Assembly (NCBI RefSeq): GCF_003493605.1
Contig: NZ_QQKA01000009.1
Location: 1-64,000 of the forward strand
Origin: Haemophilus haemolyticus
GTDB lineage: Bacteria; Pseudomonadota; Gammaproteobacteria; Enterobacterales; Pasteurellaceae
Reading direction: 5' to 3'
DNA length: 64,000 nt
Shown: in pieces, positions 40,164 to 50,715 of the stretch
Layout: the number at the start of each line of letters is the position of its first letter
How positions within the stretch are numbered: the first letter of the stretch is position 1
Program-made: the position numbers and the translations under genes
The notes under the pieces: model-generated
Database searches by the model: none
Told to the model about the DNA's origin: nothing
What the model saw: only the letters and a program-made list of their open reading frames with translations

Positions 40164-41510
40164 ATGTTAGAAAAAGTTGTGATTGCTAACCGCGGTGAAA
40201 TTGCACTACGCATTTTACGTGCTTGTAAAGAATTAGGTATTAAAACTGTGGCGGTTCACTCCACCGCTGATCGTGATTTAAAACACGTTTTGCTCGCTGA
40301 TGAAACCATTTGTATCGGTCCAGCACCTTCCGCAAAAAGTTATTTAAATATTCCAGCTATCATTGCTGCAGCCGAAGTCACAGGTGCGGATGCAATTCAT
40401 CCAGGATACGGTTTCTTATCTGAAAATGCTGACTTTGCTGAACAAGTTGAACGTTCAGGTTTCACTTTCATCGGCCCAACTGCAGATGTCATCCGTTTAA
40501 TGGGTGATAAAGTTTCAGCTATTAAAGCGATGAAAAAAGCAGGCGTGCCTTGTGTACCGGGTTCTGATGGCCCTGTAGGTAACGACATTGCTAAAAATAA
40601 AGAAATTGCTAAACGTATTGGCTATCCAATCATCATCAAAGCATCAGGCGGTGGTGGCGGCCGAGGAATGCGTGTTGTTCGTAGTGAAGACACATTAGAA
40701 GAATCTATTGCGATGACAAAAGCAGAAGCGAAAGCAGCATTCAATAATGATATGGTCTATATGGAAAAATACTTAGAAAATCCACGTCACGTGGAAATTC
40801 AAGTATTAGCAGATACCCATGGCAATGCAGTTTATTTAGCTGAACGTGACTGCTCAATGCAGCGTCGTCACCAAAAAGTGGTGGAAGAAGCACCAGCGCC
40901 AGGTATCACAGAAGAAGTTCGCCGCGATATTGGCTCACGCTGTGCAAAAGCTTGTGTAGAAATCGGCTATCGCGGAGCAGGTACGTTTGAATTCTTATAT
41001 GAAAATGGCGAATTCTATTTCATTGAAATGAATACGCGTATCCAAGTGGAACACCCAGTAACTGAAATGATTACAGGTGTAGATTTAGTGAAAGAGCAAT
41101 TACGCATTGCAGCAGGCTTGCCTATTTCCTTTAAACAAGAAGATATCAAAGTTAAAGGCCATGCAATGGAATGCCGCATTAACGCAGAAGATCCAAAAAC
41201 ATTCTTACCGTCTCCGGGTAAAGTAAATCACTTACATTCACCGGGCGGTTTGGGCGTTCGTTGGGATTCTCACGTTTATGGCGGTTATACGGTGCCTCCA
41301 CATTACGACTCAATGATCGCAAAACTTATCACTTATGGCGATACACGTGAAGTTGCAATCCGTCGTATGCAAAATGCCTTATCTGAAACAATTATTGATG
41401 GTATAAAAACCAATATCCCACTTCATGAATTAATTCTTGAAGATGAAAATTTCCAAAAAGGCGGAACAAACATCCACTATTTGGAGAAAAAATTAGGTAT
41501 GAATGAATAA
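40164..41510 (+). CDS. accC: acetyl-CoA carboxylase biotin carboxylase subunit
   Basis: A 448-residue ATP-grasp enzyme that carboxylates biotin on AccB. It starts [20 protein letters not shown], has the glycine loop [14 protein letters not shown], the metal-binding [27 protein letters not shown] and the C-terminal [12 protein letters not shown]. Length matches E. coli AccC (449). Confidence 0.97.
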   Translation: MLEKVVIANRGEIALRILRACKELGIKTVAVHSTADRDLKHVLLADETICIGPAPSAKSYLNIPAIIAAAEVTGADAIHPGYGFLSENADFAEQVERSGFTFIGPTADVIRLMGDKVSAIKAMKKAGVPCVPGSDGPVGNDIAKNKEIAKRIGYPIIIKASGGGGGRGMRVVRSEDTLEESIAMTKAEAKAAFNNDMVYMEKYLENPRHVEIQVLADTHGNAVYLAERDCSMQRRHQKVVEEAPAPGITEEVRRDIGSRCAKACVEIGYRGAGTFEFLYENGEFYFIEMNTRIQVEHPVTEMITGVDLVKEQLRIAAGLPISFKQEDIKVKGHAMECRINAEDPKTFLPSPGKVNHLHSPGGLGVRWDSHVYGGYTVPPHYDSMIAKLITYGDTREVAIRRMQNALSETIIDGIKTNIPLHELILEDENFQKGGTNIHYLEKKLGMNE

Positions 41511-41520
41511 TCAAATTTTA

Positions 41521-41549
41521 AATGGCTAACAAAGGTTAGCCATTTTTTA
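41521..41549 (+). terminator. rho-independent terminator of accC
   Basis: A 10-bp stem AATGGCTAAC / GTTAGCCATT with a four-base loop is followed by TTTTAT, 11 bases after the accC stop. The remaining 160 bases before yhdT are AT-rich and must hold the yhdT-panF promoter, which I cannot fix. Confidence 0.88.
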
Positions 41550-41713
41550 TATATGCTGACATTTATTTAATAATAAGAATTAAAACTAGCAAAACATTTT
41601 GAATTATTCAAAAAAGTTGTAATATGAATAAGTATAAGGGGCGTAGGATATATGCGCCCCTTATACCATTCAAAAAATATACTTTCACTTATAAAAAATT
41701 TTAAGGAAGAAAT

Positions 41714-41971
41714 ATGACATTAAAACAACGTTATCAACAAGCTGGTAAAGAAGCCAGTTGGGCATTAGGCCTATCTATTTTATATGTGATAGGTTGGTGC
41801 TTATGTGCTTATTTACCCAAAGGAACCCAAGGGCCGATTGGTTTCCCTCTCTGGTTTGAACTTTCCTGTATTTACTTACCTATTTTATTCATCGTGATTG
41901 GTTATTGGATTATCAAAATTATTTTTCAGGATATTTCTCTTGAAATTAACGATCAGGAGAAGCAAAAATGA
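41714..41971 (+). CDS. yhdT: YhdT family membrane protein (DUF997)
   Basis: An 85-residue protein with two membrane segments (ASWALGLSILYVIGWCLCAYLP; FELSCIYLPILFIVIGYWIIK). Its place just before panF, with ATGA overlap, is conserved from E. coli (accC-yhdT-panF-prmA). It may be an accessory to the pantothenate symporter, but no activity is known. Confidence 0.88.
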   Translation: MTLKQRYQQAGKEASWALGLSILYVIGWCLCAYLPKGTQGPIGFPLWFELSCIYLPILFIVIGYWIIKIIFQDISLEINDQEKQK

Positions 41972-43422
41972 ATTTAGGTATTATTCTTCCTTTAATTATT
42001 TATCTCACTTTTGTTTTTGGTGCGGCAATTTTTGCCTATGTAAAACGTACAAAAGGCGATTTTTTAACAGAATATTATGTAGGAAATCGTTCTATGACAG
42101 GGTTTGTACTCGCAATGACCACAGCCTCTACTTATGCCAGTGCAAGTTCTTTTGTGGGCGGGCCAGGGGCTGCTTATAAATACGGCTTAGGTTGGGTATT
42201 ACTTGCGATGATTCAAGTCCCAGCTGTATGGCTTGCATTAGGTGCATTAGGTAAAAAATTCGCACTATTATCAAGAGAAACCAATGCTTTAACCATTAAT
42301 GATCTTTTCTTTTATCGTTATAAAAACAAATATTTAGTTTGGCTATCAAGCCTTGCTCTTCTTCTCGCATTTTTTGCTGCGATGACGGTGCAATTTATTG
42401 GTGGGGCGCGTTTATTAGAAACAACCATCGGTATTTCTTATACGCAAGCATTACTCTTATTTGCTTTAACGGTGGGAATCTATACTTTTATCGGGGGCTT
42501 CCGTGCCGTCGTACTGACGGATACCATTCAAGGTACCGTAATGATTTTTGGGACTATAATCCTCCTTGTTGGCACTATTTATGCCCTCGGTGGTGTAGAA
42601 AGTGCGGTCAATAAATTGACTGAAATTGATCCTGACTTAGTCACGCCTTACGGGCCAAATGGAATGTTAGATTTCCAATTTATGGCTTCTTTCTGGATAC
42701 TTGTCTGTTTCGGGGTGGTTGGTCTTCCACATACCGCAGTTCGATGTATGGCATTTAAAGACAGTAAAGCCTTACATCGCGGCATGCTGATTGGAACCAT
42801 TGTACTTTCTATAATTATGTTAGGTATGCATTTAGCTGGTGCGCTTGGCAGAGCGGTTATTCCAAATTTAACGGTATCAGATCAAGTAATTCCAACATTA
42901 ATGATAAAAGTATTGCCGCCTATTGTTGCAGGGATTTTCTTAGCTGCACCGATGTCTGCAATTATGTCTACAATTGATGCGCAACTTATTCAATCCTCTT
43001 CTATTTTTGTCAAAGATTTATACCTTTCTACGAAACCAGAAGCCGCAAAAAATGAGAAAAAAGTGAGTTATTTTTCATCTATTATTACGCTAATTTTGAC
43101 CGCACTTTTAATCTTTGCCGCACTTAATCCACCAGATATGATTATTTGGTTAAACCTATTTGCCTTTGGCGGATTAGAAGCTGCATTTTTGTGGGTAATT
43201 GTACTGGGTATTTATTGGGACAAAGCAAATGCTTATGGTGCGTTAAGCTCAATGATTATCGGCTTGGGAAGTTATATCTTACTCACTCAACTAGGCGTCA
43301 AATTATTTAACTTCCATCAAATCGTACCATCATTAGTATTTGGATTGATCGCATTTTTAGTGGGGAATAAATTGGGCGAACGTCGAATCGAAAAAACTCA
43401 ATTAAAAGTTACCGCACTTTAA
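41968..43422 (+). CDS. panF: sodium/pantothenate symporter PanF
   Basis: A 484-residue SSS-family transporter with about 12-13 membrane segments. FLTEYYVGNRSMTGFVLAMTTASTYASASSF is the typical start, followed by VQFIGGARLLE and the conserved AAPMSAIMSTIDAQLIQSSS. It imports pantothenate with Na+. It overlaps yhdT by four bases. Two uptake cores lie in the 3' half, and one forms the last codons (TAL and stop). Confidence 0.95.
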   Translation: MNLGIILPLIIYLTFVFGAAIFAYVKRTKGDFLTEYYVGNRSMTGFVLAMTTASTYASASSFVGGPGAAYKYGLGWVLLAMIQVPAVWLALGALGKKFALLSRETNALTINDLFFYRYKNKYLVWLSSLALLLAFFAAMTVQFIGGARLLETTIGISYTQALLLFALTVGIYTFIGGFRAVVLTDTIQGTVMIFGTIILLVGTIYALGGVESAVNKLTEIDPDLVTPYGPNGMLDFQFMASFWILVCFGVVGLPHTAVRCMAFKDSKALHRGMLIGTIVLSIIMLGMHLAGALGRAVIPNLTVSDQVIPTLMIKVLPPIVAGIFLAAPMSAIMSTIDAQLIQSSSIFVKDLYLSTKPEAAKNEKKVSYFSSIITLILTALLIFAALNPPDMIIWLNLFAFGGLEAAFLWVIVLGIYWDKANAYGALSSMIIGLGSYILLTQLGVKLFNFHQIVPSLVFGLIAFLVGNKLGERRIEKTQLKVTAL

Positions 43423-43429
43423 ATATTAA

Positions 43430-43540
43430 TTAACGGAACAGCCCTTTCCCCTGCTCGTGTAGGGGAAAATTCTATAAGGGCAGAGGGTGCGTTGTCCCCT
43501 CAGCTTTCGGTAGCTCCCGTAAATGCAGGGAGCCAAGATA
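43430..43540. repeat. cluster of hairpins between panF and the EamA gene
   Basis: The gap holds nested stems: GCCCTT / AAGGGC (43441-43446 with 43476-43481) enclosing TTTCCCCT / AGGGGAAA (43445-43468), and GCTCCC / GGGAGC (43513-43533). Composition is GC-richer than the flanks. It looks like a dispersed palindromic element rather than a simple terminator, but only one copy is in the window. Confidence 0.45.
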
Positions 43541-43557
43541 ATAAACGAGAAAAAGAA

Positions 43558-44430
43558 ATGATTTATCAAATACTCGCCCTGCTTATTTGGAGCAGTTCAT
43601 TAATCGTCGGTAAGCTCACTTATTCGATGATGGATCCTGTGCTTGTTGTGCAAGTGCGGTTAATTATTGCAATGATTTTGGTAATGCCACTTTTTTTACG
43701 TCGTTGGAAAAAAATCGATAAACCAATGCGTAAACAGCTTTGGTGGTTGGCATTCTTTAATTATACCGCGGTCTTTTTATTACAATTTATTGGTCTGAAA
43801 TACACCTCTGCGTCTAGTGCCGTTACGATGATTGGGCTAGAACCGCTACTTGTTATATTTGTTGGACATTTCTTTTTTAAAGACAAAGCAAAATGGTTTC
43901 ACTGGCTATTCGGTGCAATGGCATTTATTGGCGTTGCAATTTTAATCAATGGTGGAAAAAATAATGAAGGCATTGATAATGTTAGTTTATTAGGTTGCTT
44001 ATTAGTGCTAAGCGCAGGGATTATTTTCGCGACTGTGTTACGTTGGACGCGGCGAGTTGTTGCCAAAGTTTCAACGCAAGTTTACACAGCCATCAGTATT
44101 GTTCTTGGTGCTATCACAACATTACCTTTTACCTTATTACTCACAGAAAACTGGCAAATATCATTAAATTCCACGGGAATTGTAGGTTTATTATATCTTG
44201 CCCTTGGTTGTAGCTGGCTTGCTTATTGGTTATGGCATAAAGGACTCAATACCGTTGATGCTAATATCTCTGGTATTTTACTTGCACTTGAACCATTATT
44301 CGGAATCTTATTTGCCGTATCATTACTTAGCGAAACGCTGTCATTTTCAGCCGTACTTGGCATAACAATTATTATGTTAGCCACACTTGGCTCGACTTTA
44401 CTGCCGAAACTTTTAAAAAAATCGGTATAA
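43558..44430 (+). CDS. EamA/DMT-family transporter
   Basis: A 290-residue protein with ten membrane segments, two EamA repeats (about 1-135 and 150-285), and the end TLLPKLLKKSV. Substrates in the family include amino acids and other metabolites; nothing fixes one here. The start MIYQILALLIWSSS is taken at 43558 because GAGAAAAAG precedes it and upstream codons fall in the hairpin cluster. It lies between panF and prmA, which are neighbours in other genomes, so it may be an addition. Confidence 0.85.
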   Translation: MIYQILALLIWSSSLIVGKLTYSMMDPVLVVQVRLIIAMILVMPLFLRRWKKIDKPMRKQLWWLAFFNYTAVFLLQFIGLKYTSASSAVTMIGLEPLLVIFVGHFFFKDKAKWFHWLFGAMAFIGVAILINGGKNNEGIDNVSLLGCLLVLSAGIIFATVLRWTRRVVAKVSTQVYTAISIVLGAITTLPFTLLLTENWQISLNSTGIVGLLYLALGCSWLAYWLWHKGLNTVDANISGILLALEPLFGILFAVSLLSETLSFSAVLGITIIMLATLGSTLLPKLLKKSV

Positions 44431-44464
44431 TACGCCCCATTTTATGAAATAAAGGAAAAAACAA

Positions 44465-45352
44465 ATGGCTTGGATTCAAATTCGCCTGAATAGTACCAAT
44501 GAAAAAGCAGAACACATTAGTGATTTTTTAGAAGAAATCGGATCCCTTTCTGTGACTTTTATGGATAGTCAAGATACCCCGATTTTTGAGCCTTTACCGG
44601 GCGAAACGCGTTTGTGGGGCAATACGGATGTAATTGCGCTATTTGATGCAGAAACAGATATGGCGGAAATTGTCGCGTTATTGCAAGGTGCAGGGCATTT
44701 AGATAGCAATACGGCATACAAAATTGAACAAATAGAAGATAAAGACTGGGAACGCGAATGGATGGATAACTTCCACCCAATGCAATTTGGTAAGCGTTTA
44801 TGGATTTGTCCAAGTTGGCGTGATGTGCCTGATGAAAATGCCGTCAATGTTATGCTTGACCCAGGTTTAGCGTTTGGGACAGGCACGCATCCTACAACTG
44901 CGTTATGTTTAGAATGGTTAGATGGTCTAGATTTAAAAGATAAAACCGTCATTGATTTTGGTTGTGGCTCAGGCATTTTAGCCATTTCTGCATTAAAACT
45001 TGGTGCGAAAAGTGCGGTGGGAATTGATATCGATCCACAAGCCATTCTAGCCAGTCGCAATAATGCCGAGCAAAATGGCGTTGCAGATCGCCTACAACTG
45101 TTCTTATCTGATGAAAAACCCTCTGATTTAAAAGCGGACGTCGTGGTGGCAAATATTCTTGCTGGCCCTCTCAAAGAACTTTACCCAATCATTAGCCAAC
45201 TTGTTAAACCGAATGGCGATCTTGGTTTATCGGGCATTTTAGAAACGCAAGCTCAATCGGTATGCGATGCCTATACGCAAACATTTGCGTTAGAGCCAGT
45301 CTCGGTCAGAGAAGAATGGTGCCGAATTACGGGTAAGCTAAAAACGCTTTAA
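44465..45352 (+). CDS. prmA: ribosomal protein L11 methyltransferase
   Basis: A 295-residue SAM enzyme that trimethylates L11. MAWIQIRLN starts the L11-binding domain; the SAM motif is [22 protein letters not shown], followed by VGIDIDPQA and [20 protein letters not shown] and [15 protein letters not shown] are diagnostic. It follows the EamA gene after 34 bases. Confidence 0.96.
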   Translation: MAWIQIRLNSTNEKAEHISDFLEEIGSLSVTFMDSQDTPIFEPLPGETRLWGNTDVIALFDAETDMAEIVALLQGAGHLDSNTAYKIEQIEDKDWEREWMDNFHPMQFGKRLWICPSWRDVPDENAVNVMLDPGLAFGTGTHPTTALCLEWLDGLDLKDKTVIDFGCGSGILAISALKLGAKSAVGIDIDPQAILASRNNAEQNGVADRLQLFLSDEKPSDLKADVVVANILAGPLKELYPIISQLVKPNGDLGLSGILETQAQSVCDAYTQTFALEPVSVREEWCRITGKLKTL

Positions 45353-45498
45353 TTTCTTTTTGTCAATCAAAAAAAGTGTATTTTTTAAACAAATTTCACT
45401 TTGCAAAGTAAGGCAAAATGCGTATTATAGCCAGCCTTGTCGGTCGTCGACCAGTTCGACACTAATTAGATTTAGGCTTGCTAGGAAGGTAATGTAAA

Positions 45499-46479
45499 AT
45501 GCGAATCGGTTCACACCAATTAAGAAATCGTGTTTTACTTGCACCAATGGCGGGTATTACCGACCAGCCTTTCCGTCGTCTTTGTGCATATTATGGTGCT
45601 GGACTCACATTTTCAGAAATGATGTCCACAAATCCGCAAGTTTGGCATACCGAAAAATCCAAATTGCGTTTGGCACATAGCGAAGATTTAGGTCTCAATG
45701 CCGTGCAAATTGCAGGTAGTGATCCACTCGAGATGGCGCAAGCTGCGGCTATTAACGTGGAATATGGCGCACAAATCATTGACATTAATATGGGATGCCC
45801 CGCCAAAAAAGTAAATCGCAAACTCGCAGGCTCTGCGTTGTTGCAATTTCCAGATTTGGTGGAAAAAATCTTGCGAGAAGTAGTGGCAGCCGTCAATGTG
45901 CCAGTGACCTTAAAAATTCGTACAGGCTGGGATAAATCTAATCGAAACTGCGTTCAAATCGGCAAAATTGCAGAACAATGTGGCATACAAGCATTAACGG
46001 TGCATGGTCGTACACGTGCTTGTCTTTTTGAAGGCGAAGCGGAATATGACAACATCAAAGCCGTTAAACAAGCGATTGCCATACCGGTTATAGCCAATGG
46101 TGATATTGATTCTGCTCGGAAAGCAAAATTCGTTCTCGATTATACTGGAGCGGATGCCATTATGATCGGTCGTGCTGCGCTAGGTAACCCTTGGCTATTT
46201 CAAGCTGTGGAAAACCTAATTGAGCATGACTCGATAAGCCAAATGCCAAGTTTAAACGAAAAGTGCGGTCAAATTTTGCGTCATATTCAAGAATTACATC
46301 AATTCTATGGCGAACAAAAAGGCTATCGCATTGCGCGTAAACACGTGGCTTGGTATTTACAGGGAATTCAACCTGATTCCGTTTTTAAACAGACTTTTAA
46401 TGCAATTAGTGATCCGAAAGAGCAACTCATTGTATTGGAAGATTTTTTCAATTTAATTTTGGATAAAGAAAAATGTTAG
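45499..46479 (+). CDS. dusB: tRNA-dihydrouridine synthase B
   Basis: A 326-residue flavin enzyme that reduces uridine 17-type sites in t[40 protein letters not shown] with the active-site Cys, and [13 protein letters not shown] are typical of DusB. The 146-base leader contains GTCGGTCGTCGACCAGTTCGAC, which can fold, and a GC-rich region after TATTATAG that would suit growth-rate control as at the E. coli dusB-fis promoter. fis overlaps by seven bases. Confidence 0.95.
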   Translation: MRIGSHQLRNRVLLAPMAGITDQPFRRLCAYYGAGLTFSEMMSTNPQVWHTEKSKLRLAHSEDLGLNAVQIAGSDPLEMAQAAAINVEYGAQIIDINMGCPAKKVNRKLAGSALLQFPDLVEKILREVVAAVNVPVTLKIRTGWDKSNRNCVQIGKIAEQCGIQALTVHGRTRACLFEGEAEYDNIKAVKQAIAIPVIANGDIDSARKAKFVLDYTGADAIMIGRAALGNPWLFQAVENLIEHDSISQMPSLNEKCGQILRHIQELHQFYGEQKGYRIARKHVAWYLQGIQPDSVFKQTFNAISDPKEQLIVLEDFFNLILDKEKC

Positions 46480-46772
46480 AACAACAACGTAGTCCTGCTG
46501 ATGCTTTAACGGTATCAGTATTAAATGCGCAATCACAAGTGACCAATAAACCATTACGCGATTCAGTAAAACAAGCATTGCGTAATTATTTAGCGCAATT
46601 AGATGGTCAAGATGTGAATGATCTTTACGAATTAGTATTAGCGGAAGTTGAACACCCGATGTTAGATATGATTATGCAATATACTCGTGGTAATCAAACC
46701 CGTGCAGCAAATATGCTTGGTATCAACCGTGGTACATTACGTAAAAAACTAAAAAAATATGGTATGGGCTAA
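46473..46772 (+). CDS. fis: nucleoid protein Fis
   Basis: A 99-residue DNA-bending dimer that shapes the nucleoid and activates rRNA promoters. The C-terminal helix-turn-helix [20 protein letters not shown] is nearly identical to E. coli Fis. It is the second gene of dusB-fis with a seven-base overlap, and a clear terminator follows. Confidence 0.97.
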   Translation: MLEQQRSPADALTVSVLNAQSQVTNKPLRDSVKQALRNYLAQLDGQDVNDLYELVLAEVEHPMLDMIMQYTRGNQTRAANMLGINRGTLRKKLKKYGMG

Positions 46773-46793
46773 GTTATACTTTTTTTAGATAGC

Positions 46794-46825
46794 AAAGGGC
46801 GAACATTTTAATGTTCGCCCTTTTC
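46794..46825 (+). terminator. rho-independent terminator of dusB-fis
   Basis: A 10-bp stem GGGCGAACAT / ATGTTCGCCC with loop TTTA, flanked by AAA and TTTT, lies about 20 bases after fis. It may also serve glmS, which converges from the other side. Confidence 0.88.
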
Positions 46826-46889
46826 ATTCAATCAGATAAAGCACAAACTATAACCTGTGCTTTAAATTTATCTTAAAATCAACCGCACT

Positions 46890-48722
46890 TTATTCTACGG
46901 TAACAGACTTCGCTAAGTTACGAGGTTGATCTACGTCAGTACCTTTAATTAAAGCCACATGATAAGAAAGCAATTGCATTGGGATAGTATAAAAAATCGG
47001 TGCAACGATATCATTGACTTTTGGCATCGTGATGATTTTCATTCCTTCACTTGGTGTAAAGCCCGCTTCTTTATCGGCAAATACATATAATTGGCCACCA
47101 CGCGCACGAACCTCTTCAATGTTCGATTTTACTTTCTCTAATAATTCATTATTTGGCGCCACAACAATTACCGGCATATCGGCATCAATCAACGCTAATG
47201 GACCATGTTTTAATTCTCCAGCCGCATACGCTTCAGCATGAATATAAGAAATCTCTTTCAATTTTAAAGAGGCCTCTACGGCAATTGGATAAAACGCACC
47301 ACGACCTAAGAAAAGTGCATGATGTTTTTCAGCAAAATCCTCAGCCAATGCTTCAATTTCTGTATCAAATGCTAATGCTTTTTCAATTTCTGCAGGTAAA
47401 GATTGCATTGCTTTGATAATCTCATGCTCTTTTTCTGCAGAAATATGACCTTTAACTTTACCAAGTGCCGTCACCAACATTAATAACGCAGCGAGCTGTG
47501 TCGTAAATGCTTTTGTTGATGCCACCCCAACTTCAACACCAGCACGCGTCATAAATGCAAGATCTGATTCGCGTACTAGCGAAGATCCAGCAACATTACA
47601 AATTGTTAATGCCGCCATATAACCCTTTTCTTTCGCTAAACGAAGTGCAGCTAAAGTATCTGCTGTTTCGCCAGATTGAGAAAGGGTAATTAATAAGCTA
47701 TTTGGACGGGTAACAAATTTGCGATAACGAAATTCTGATGCAATTTCAACATCACAGCTCACGCCAGCCAAAGATTCAAACCAATAACGCGCCACCATAC
47801 CTGCATTATAAGATGTGCCACAAGCAACAATTTGAATATGCTCAACTTTTTCTAAAATGCCTTTTGCACTATTACCAATTGAATCGACAATCACATTTTC
47901 ATGATTGATACGCCCTTCCATTGTATTGATAAGTGCGGTTGGCTGTTCGTAAATTTCTTTCTGCATAAAATGGCGGAATTTACCTTTCTCTGCCGCGTCA
48001 TTTTCAAGATTAGATTCGTGAATTTCACGTTTAGCCTTGTTACCGTGAGTATCATAAATATCAACTGTACGACGTGTAATTTCTGCAATATCCCCTTCTT
48101 CTAAAAAGATAAAACGGCGAGTAACACTTAATAGCGCAAGTTGATCTGAAGCTAAGAAATTTTCACCAATACCTAAGCCAATCACTAGCGGACTACCAGA
48201 ACGAGCTGCCACTAAATGTTCAGGATGACGGCTGTCCATTACCACCATACCATATGCGCCCGTGAGTTGTTTTACTGCTTTTTTCACAGCGTCTAAAAGT
48301 GAATCCGTGCTACGCATTTCCCATTCAACCAGATGAGCGATCACTTCAGTATCTGTTTGTGATAAAAATACATAACCACGAGATTTTAATAATTCTCGAA
48401 GTTCTTCATGATTTTCAATAATACCATTATGTACTACGGCAAAAGTGCCTGACGCATGGGGGTGCGCATTGGTTTCTGATGGTTCACCATGCGTTGCCCA
48501 ACGCGTATGCGCAATCCCTGTACCACCAATCAATGGTTTTTCCGATACCGCCTCATCTAAAGCTTTAACTTTACCTAAACAGCGCACGCGTTGTAATTCA
48601 TGATGTTCATTTACCACCGCAACTCCTGCTGAATCATAACCACGATATTCCAAACGATGTAAACCATTAATTAAGATTTCCGCTACATCACGTTGCGCTA
48701 CCGCGCCGACAATACCACACAT
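46890..48722 (-). CDS. glmS: glutamine-fructose-6-phosphate aminotransferase GlmS
   Basis: A 610-residue enzyme that makes glucosamine-6-phosphate, the first step toward UDP-GlcNAc. The N-terminal Cys (MCGIVGAVA) is the glutaminase nucleophile; [14 protein letters not shown] and the two SIS domains ([25 protein letters not shown], and the C-terminal LAKSVTVE) are complete. No glmU is adjacent. A DeoR-type regulator lies directly upstream on the same strand. Confidence 0.97.
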   Translation of the reverse strand: MCGIVGAVAQRDVAEILINGLHRLEYRGYDSAGVAVVNEHHELQRVRCLGKVKALDEAVSEKPLIGGTGIAHTRWATHGEPSETNAHPHASGTFAVVHNGIIENHEELRELLKSRGYVFLSQTDTEVIAHLVEWEMRSTDSLLDAVKKAVKQLTGAYGMVVMDSRHPEHLVAARSGSPLVIGLGIGENFLASDQLALLSVTRRFIFLEEGDIAEITRRTVDIYDTHGNKAKREIHESNLENDAAEKGKFRHFMQKEIYEQPTALINTMEGRINHENVIVDSIGNSAKGILEKVEHIQIVACGTSYNAGMVARYWFESLAGVSCDVEIASEFRYRKFVTRPNSLLITLSQSGETADTLAALRLAKEKGYMAALTICNVAGSSLVRESDLAFMTRAGVEVGVASTKAFTTQLAALLMLVTALGKVKGHISAEKEHEIIKAMQSLPAEIEKALAFDTEIEALAEDFAEKHHALFLGRGAFYPIAVEASLKLKEISYIHAEAYAAGELKHGPLALIDADMPVIVVAPNNELLEKVKSNIEEVRARGGQLYVFADKEAGFTPSEGMKIITMPKVNDIVAPIFYTIPMQLLSYHVALIKGTDVDQPRNLAKSVTVE

Positions 48723-48777
48723 AAGCTTTCCTTATTGTTAATTAAATAAAAAATACGTCTATTTTTTTAACCGCACT

Positions 48778-49551
48778 TTATACGCAAATTACTTCTACGC
48801 CATGAGCCCAAATGGCTTGTTTATCTTGTTCTGATAATCCTGTATCAGTAATAAGCACATCAATTTGTTGCCAAGTTAATTCTAAATTGGGCATTTTCCG
48901 ACCAATTTTCTGAGATTCCACCATCACAACAACTTCACGAGAAACTTCCGCCATCACCTGGCTTAACCCTACAAGTTCATTAAAAGTCGTAGAACCTCGC
49001 GCTAAATCAATGCCATCGGCGCCAATAAAAAGTTGGTCAAAATCGTAAGAACGTAGCACCTGCTCTGCTACTTTCCCTTGAAACGATTCCGAACGAGTAT
49101 CCCAAGTGCCACCAGTCATCAGCAACGTTGGCTCATTTTCTAATGCTCTCAATTCTGTTGCCACCGAAAGTGAGTTCGTCATTACAACTAAGCCTTGTTT
49201 TAAATTAAGTTGTTTAATCAAAGCCGCCGTAGTACTACCGCTATCTACGATAATACGGTTATGATCACGAATACGTTCGGCGGCGGCTTTCGCTATGACA
49301 AACTTTCGTTTCGTAAGTTCATCATTTTCGTTTTCATCTATAATTTCTTTTGGCATTAAAATTGCGCCGCCATATTTACGCAATAAAAAACCATTTGTTT
49401 CTAGCGCACTTAAGTCTTTACGAATAGTCACTTCAGATATATCAAAAAGCTGCACGAGCTGTTCTACACTCACCTCACCTTGTTCTTGCAAAAGTTGCAT
49501 AATAGTATGGCGACGTTGTTTAGTATTACGAGGCTGGCTACTTTTTTTCAT
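48778..49551 (-). CDS. DeoR-family transcriptional regulator, possible GlmR
   Basis: A 257-residue sugar-phosphate sensing repressor. The winged helix-turn-helix (RRHTIMQLLQEQGEVSVEQL then DISEVTIRKDLSALE) is at the start and the DeoR sensor domain follows (IIVDSGSTTAALIKQL; FIGADGID). It ends 55 bases before glmS on the same strand. In Pseudomonas a DeoR-family GlmR next to glmS controls it, so the same role is a fair guess, but AgaR- or GlpR-like functions remain open. Confidence 0.85.
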   Translation of the reverse strand: MKKSSQPRNTKQRRHTIMQLLQEQGEVSVEQLVQLFDISEVTIRKDLSALETNGFLLRKYGGAILMPKEIIDENENDELTKRKFVIAKAAAERIRDHNRIIVDSGSTTAALIKQLNLKQGLVVMTNSLSVATELRALENEPTLLMTGGTWDTRSESFQGKVAEQVLRSYDFDQLFIGADGIDLARGSTTFNELVGLSQVMAEVSREVVVMVESQKIGRKMPNLELTWQQIDVLITDTGLSEQDKQAIWAHGVEVICV

Positions 49552-49636
49552 AAAGCTATCCTTAAATGCAATAAATTTCGGTTCGAAAGTTTATGTAAAC
49601 AATATTGTTTTGTAAAGTAAATTTTAAGCAACAAAA

Positions 49637-49660
49637 AAACCCTGCTCATTGGCAGGGTTT
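49637..49660 (-). terminator. rho-independent terminator of the HU gene
   Basis: AAACCCTGC / GCAGGGTTT with a six-base loop is followed on the minus strand by TTTTGTTGC, about 20 bases past the HU stop. Confidence 0.88.
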
Positions 49661-49679
49661 AAAATCATCCAAATATTAA

Positions 49680-49952
49680 TTATTTGATTGCATCTTTTAA
49701 TGCTTTACCAGATACAAACGCTGGTACTTTAGATGCTGCGATTTTAATTTCAGCACCAGTTTGTGGGTTACGACCAGTACGTGCAGCACGTGCATTTACT
49801 TTGAATGTACCGAAACCGATTAATTGTACAGGTTCACCTTTTTTGAGGCTTGCAGTAATCGCTTCTAAAGTCGCTTCTAACGCAGCTTTAGCTTGTTTTT
49901 TGTTTAATTCTGCAGCGCTTGCAATTGCATCAATTAAATCTGTTTTGTTCAT
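49680..49952 (-). CDS. hupA: DNA-binding protein HU
   Basis: A 90-residue histone-like nucleoid protein. [20 protein letters not shown], the arm region [21 protein letters not shown] and the end [16 protein letters not shown] are standard HU-alpha features. The order nudC, yjaG, hupA matches the E. coli arrangement, which supports the hupA name over hupB. A 137-base gap to yjaG holds its promoter. Confidence 0.95.
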   Translation of the reverse strand: MNKTDLIDAIASAAELNKKQAKAALEATLEAITASLKKGEPVQLIGFGTFKVNARAARTGRNPQTGAEIKIAASKVPAFVSGKALKDAIK

Positions 49953-50089
49953 AAATTTGTACCTTCTGTTAAATAAAAATTTGACTCTTCAAAATATGCC
50001 TGCGGACGAACCACAAAAGCTGTGCAAAGGATAATCTAACTTACGATGAATTAAAAGCAAGATTTTTAAAATTTGTGACAAATCTCACG

Positions 50090-50680
50090 TTATTGATGAA
50101 ATTCTATACCAATATTAGATATCCCCTCGGCTCGGATCTCATTTTTTAAATCTAAAATTAATTCAATATCACGTTTTTCACATTCTTTAAGTAAACGATA
50201 AATCTGCCATTGCACATCAAGTTCAGCTTGAATATCTTCACTTTCTTTAAGTTCGCTGTCCGACCAATCTCGCCCCGTTTCCGTTTCCAATAAACTCGTT
50301 ACCGTTCCTAAAGAAATTAAGCTAATTTCCACCGCTCTTTCTAATGTTTCACCCGCGATAATAGCGTGTAAAATTTCAGCTAAAGCCTGGCAAGCATCTA
50401 ACGCTGGTACAACACCAAAACTCTCATAATCATTCACATCAGGAATAATCGTTTCCAATTTCTCCAACTGATTTTCAAAGTTGATCTTGGCATCTTTAAC
50501 CGTTAAATATTCCCACACCAAATTGAGAATATTTTGATACGTTTTAGCTTCAACGCTAAGCTCGTTCATTTGACAGAACAATTTAAAATTTGGTGCCATA
50601 CGTTCACATAAAGCAGCCATAAAAGTCAGATGTTGCCAACTTTCTAAGTTTTCTAAGCGTTTATGAATCGGATTTCGCAT
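50090..50680 (-). CDS. yjaG: YjaG family protein (DUF416)
   Basis: A 196-residue, acidic, largely helical cytoplasmic protein: LENLESWQHLTFMAALCERMAPNF at the start and SLISLGTVTSLLETETGRDWSD in the middle. It matches the DUF416/YjaG family, which always sits near hupA in enterics. No function is known. Confidence 0.88.
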   Translation of the reverse strand: MRNPIHKRLENLESWQHLTFMAALCERMAPNFKLFCQMNELSVEAKTYQNILNLVWEYLTVKDAKINFENQLEKLETIIPDVNDYESFGVVPALDACQALAEILHAIIAGETLERAVEISLISLGTVTSLLETETGRDWSDSELKESEDIQAELDVQWQIYRLLKECEKRDIELILDLKNEIRAEGISNIGIEFHQ

Positions 50681-50715
50681 CTTATTTCCTTAATTCGTAA
50701 GGGTTGGAGTATTTA

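Noticed and set aside
44569..45174. Minus-strand ORF of 201 codons inside prmA
   Set aside because: Antisense to a highly conserved gene; composition follows the prmA codon pattern.
45435..45470. tRNA-like fold in the dusB leader
   Set aside because: The segment with GTCGGTCGTCGACC and GTTCGAC can fold, but there is no acceptor stem or anticodon arm of the right size.
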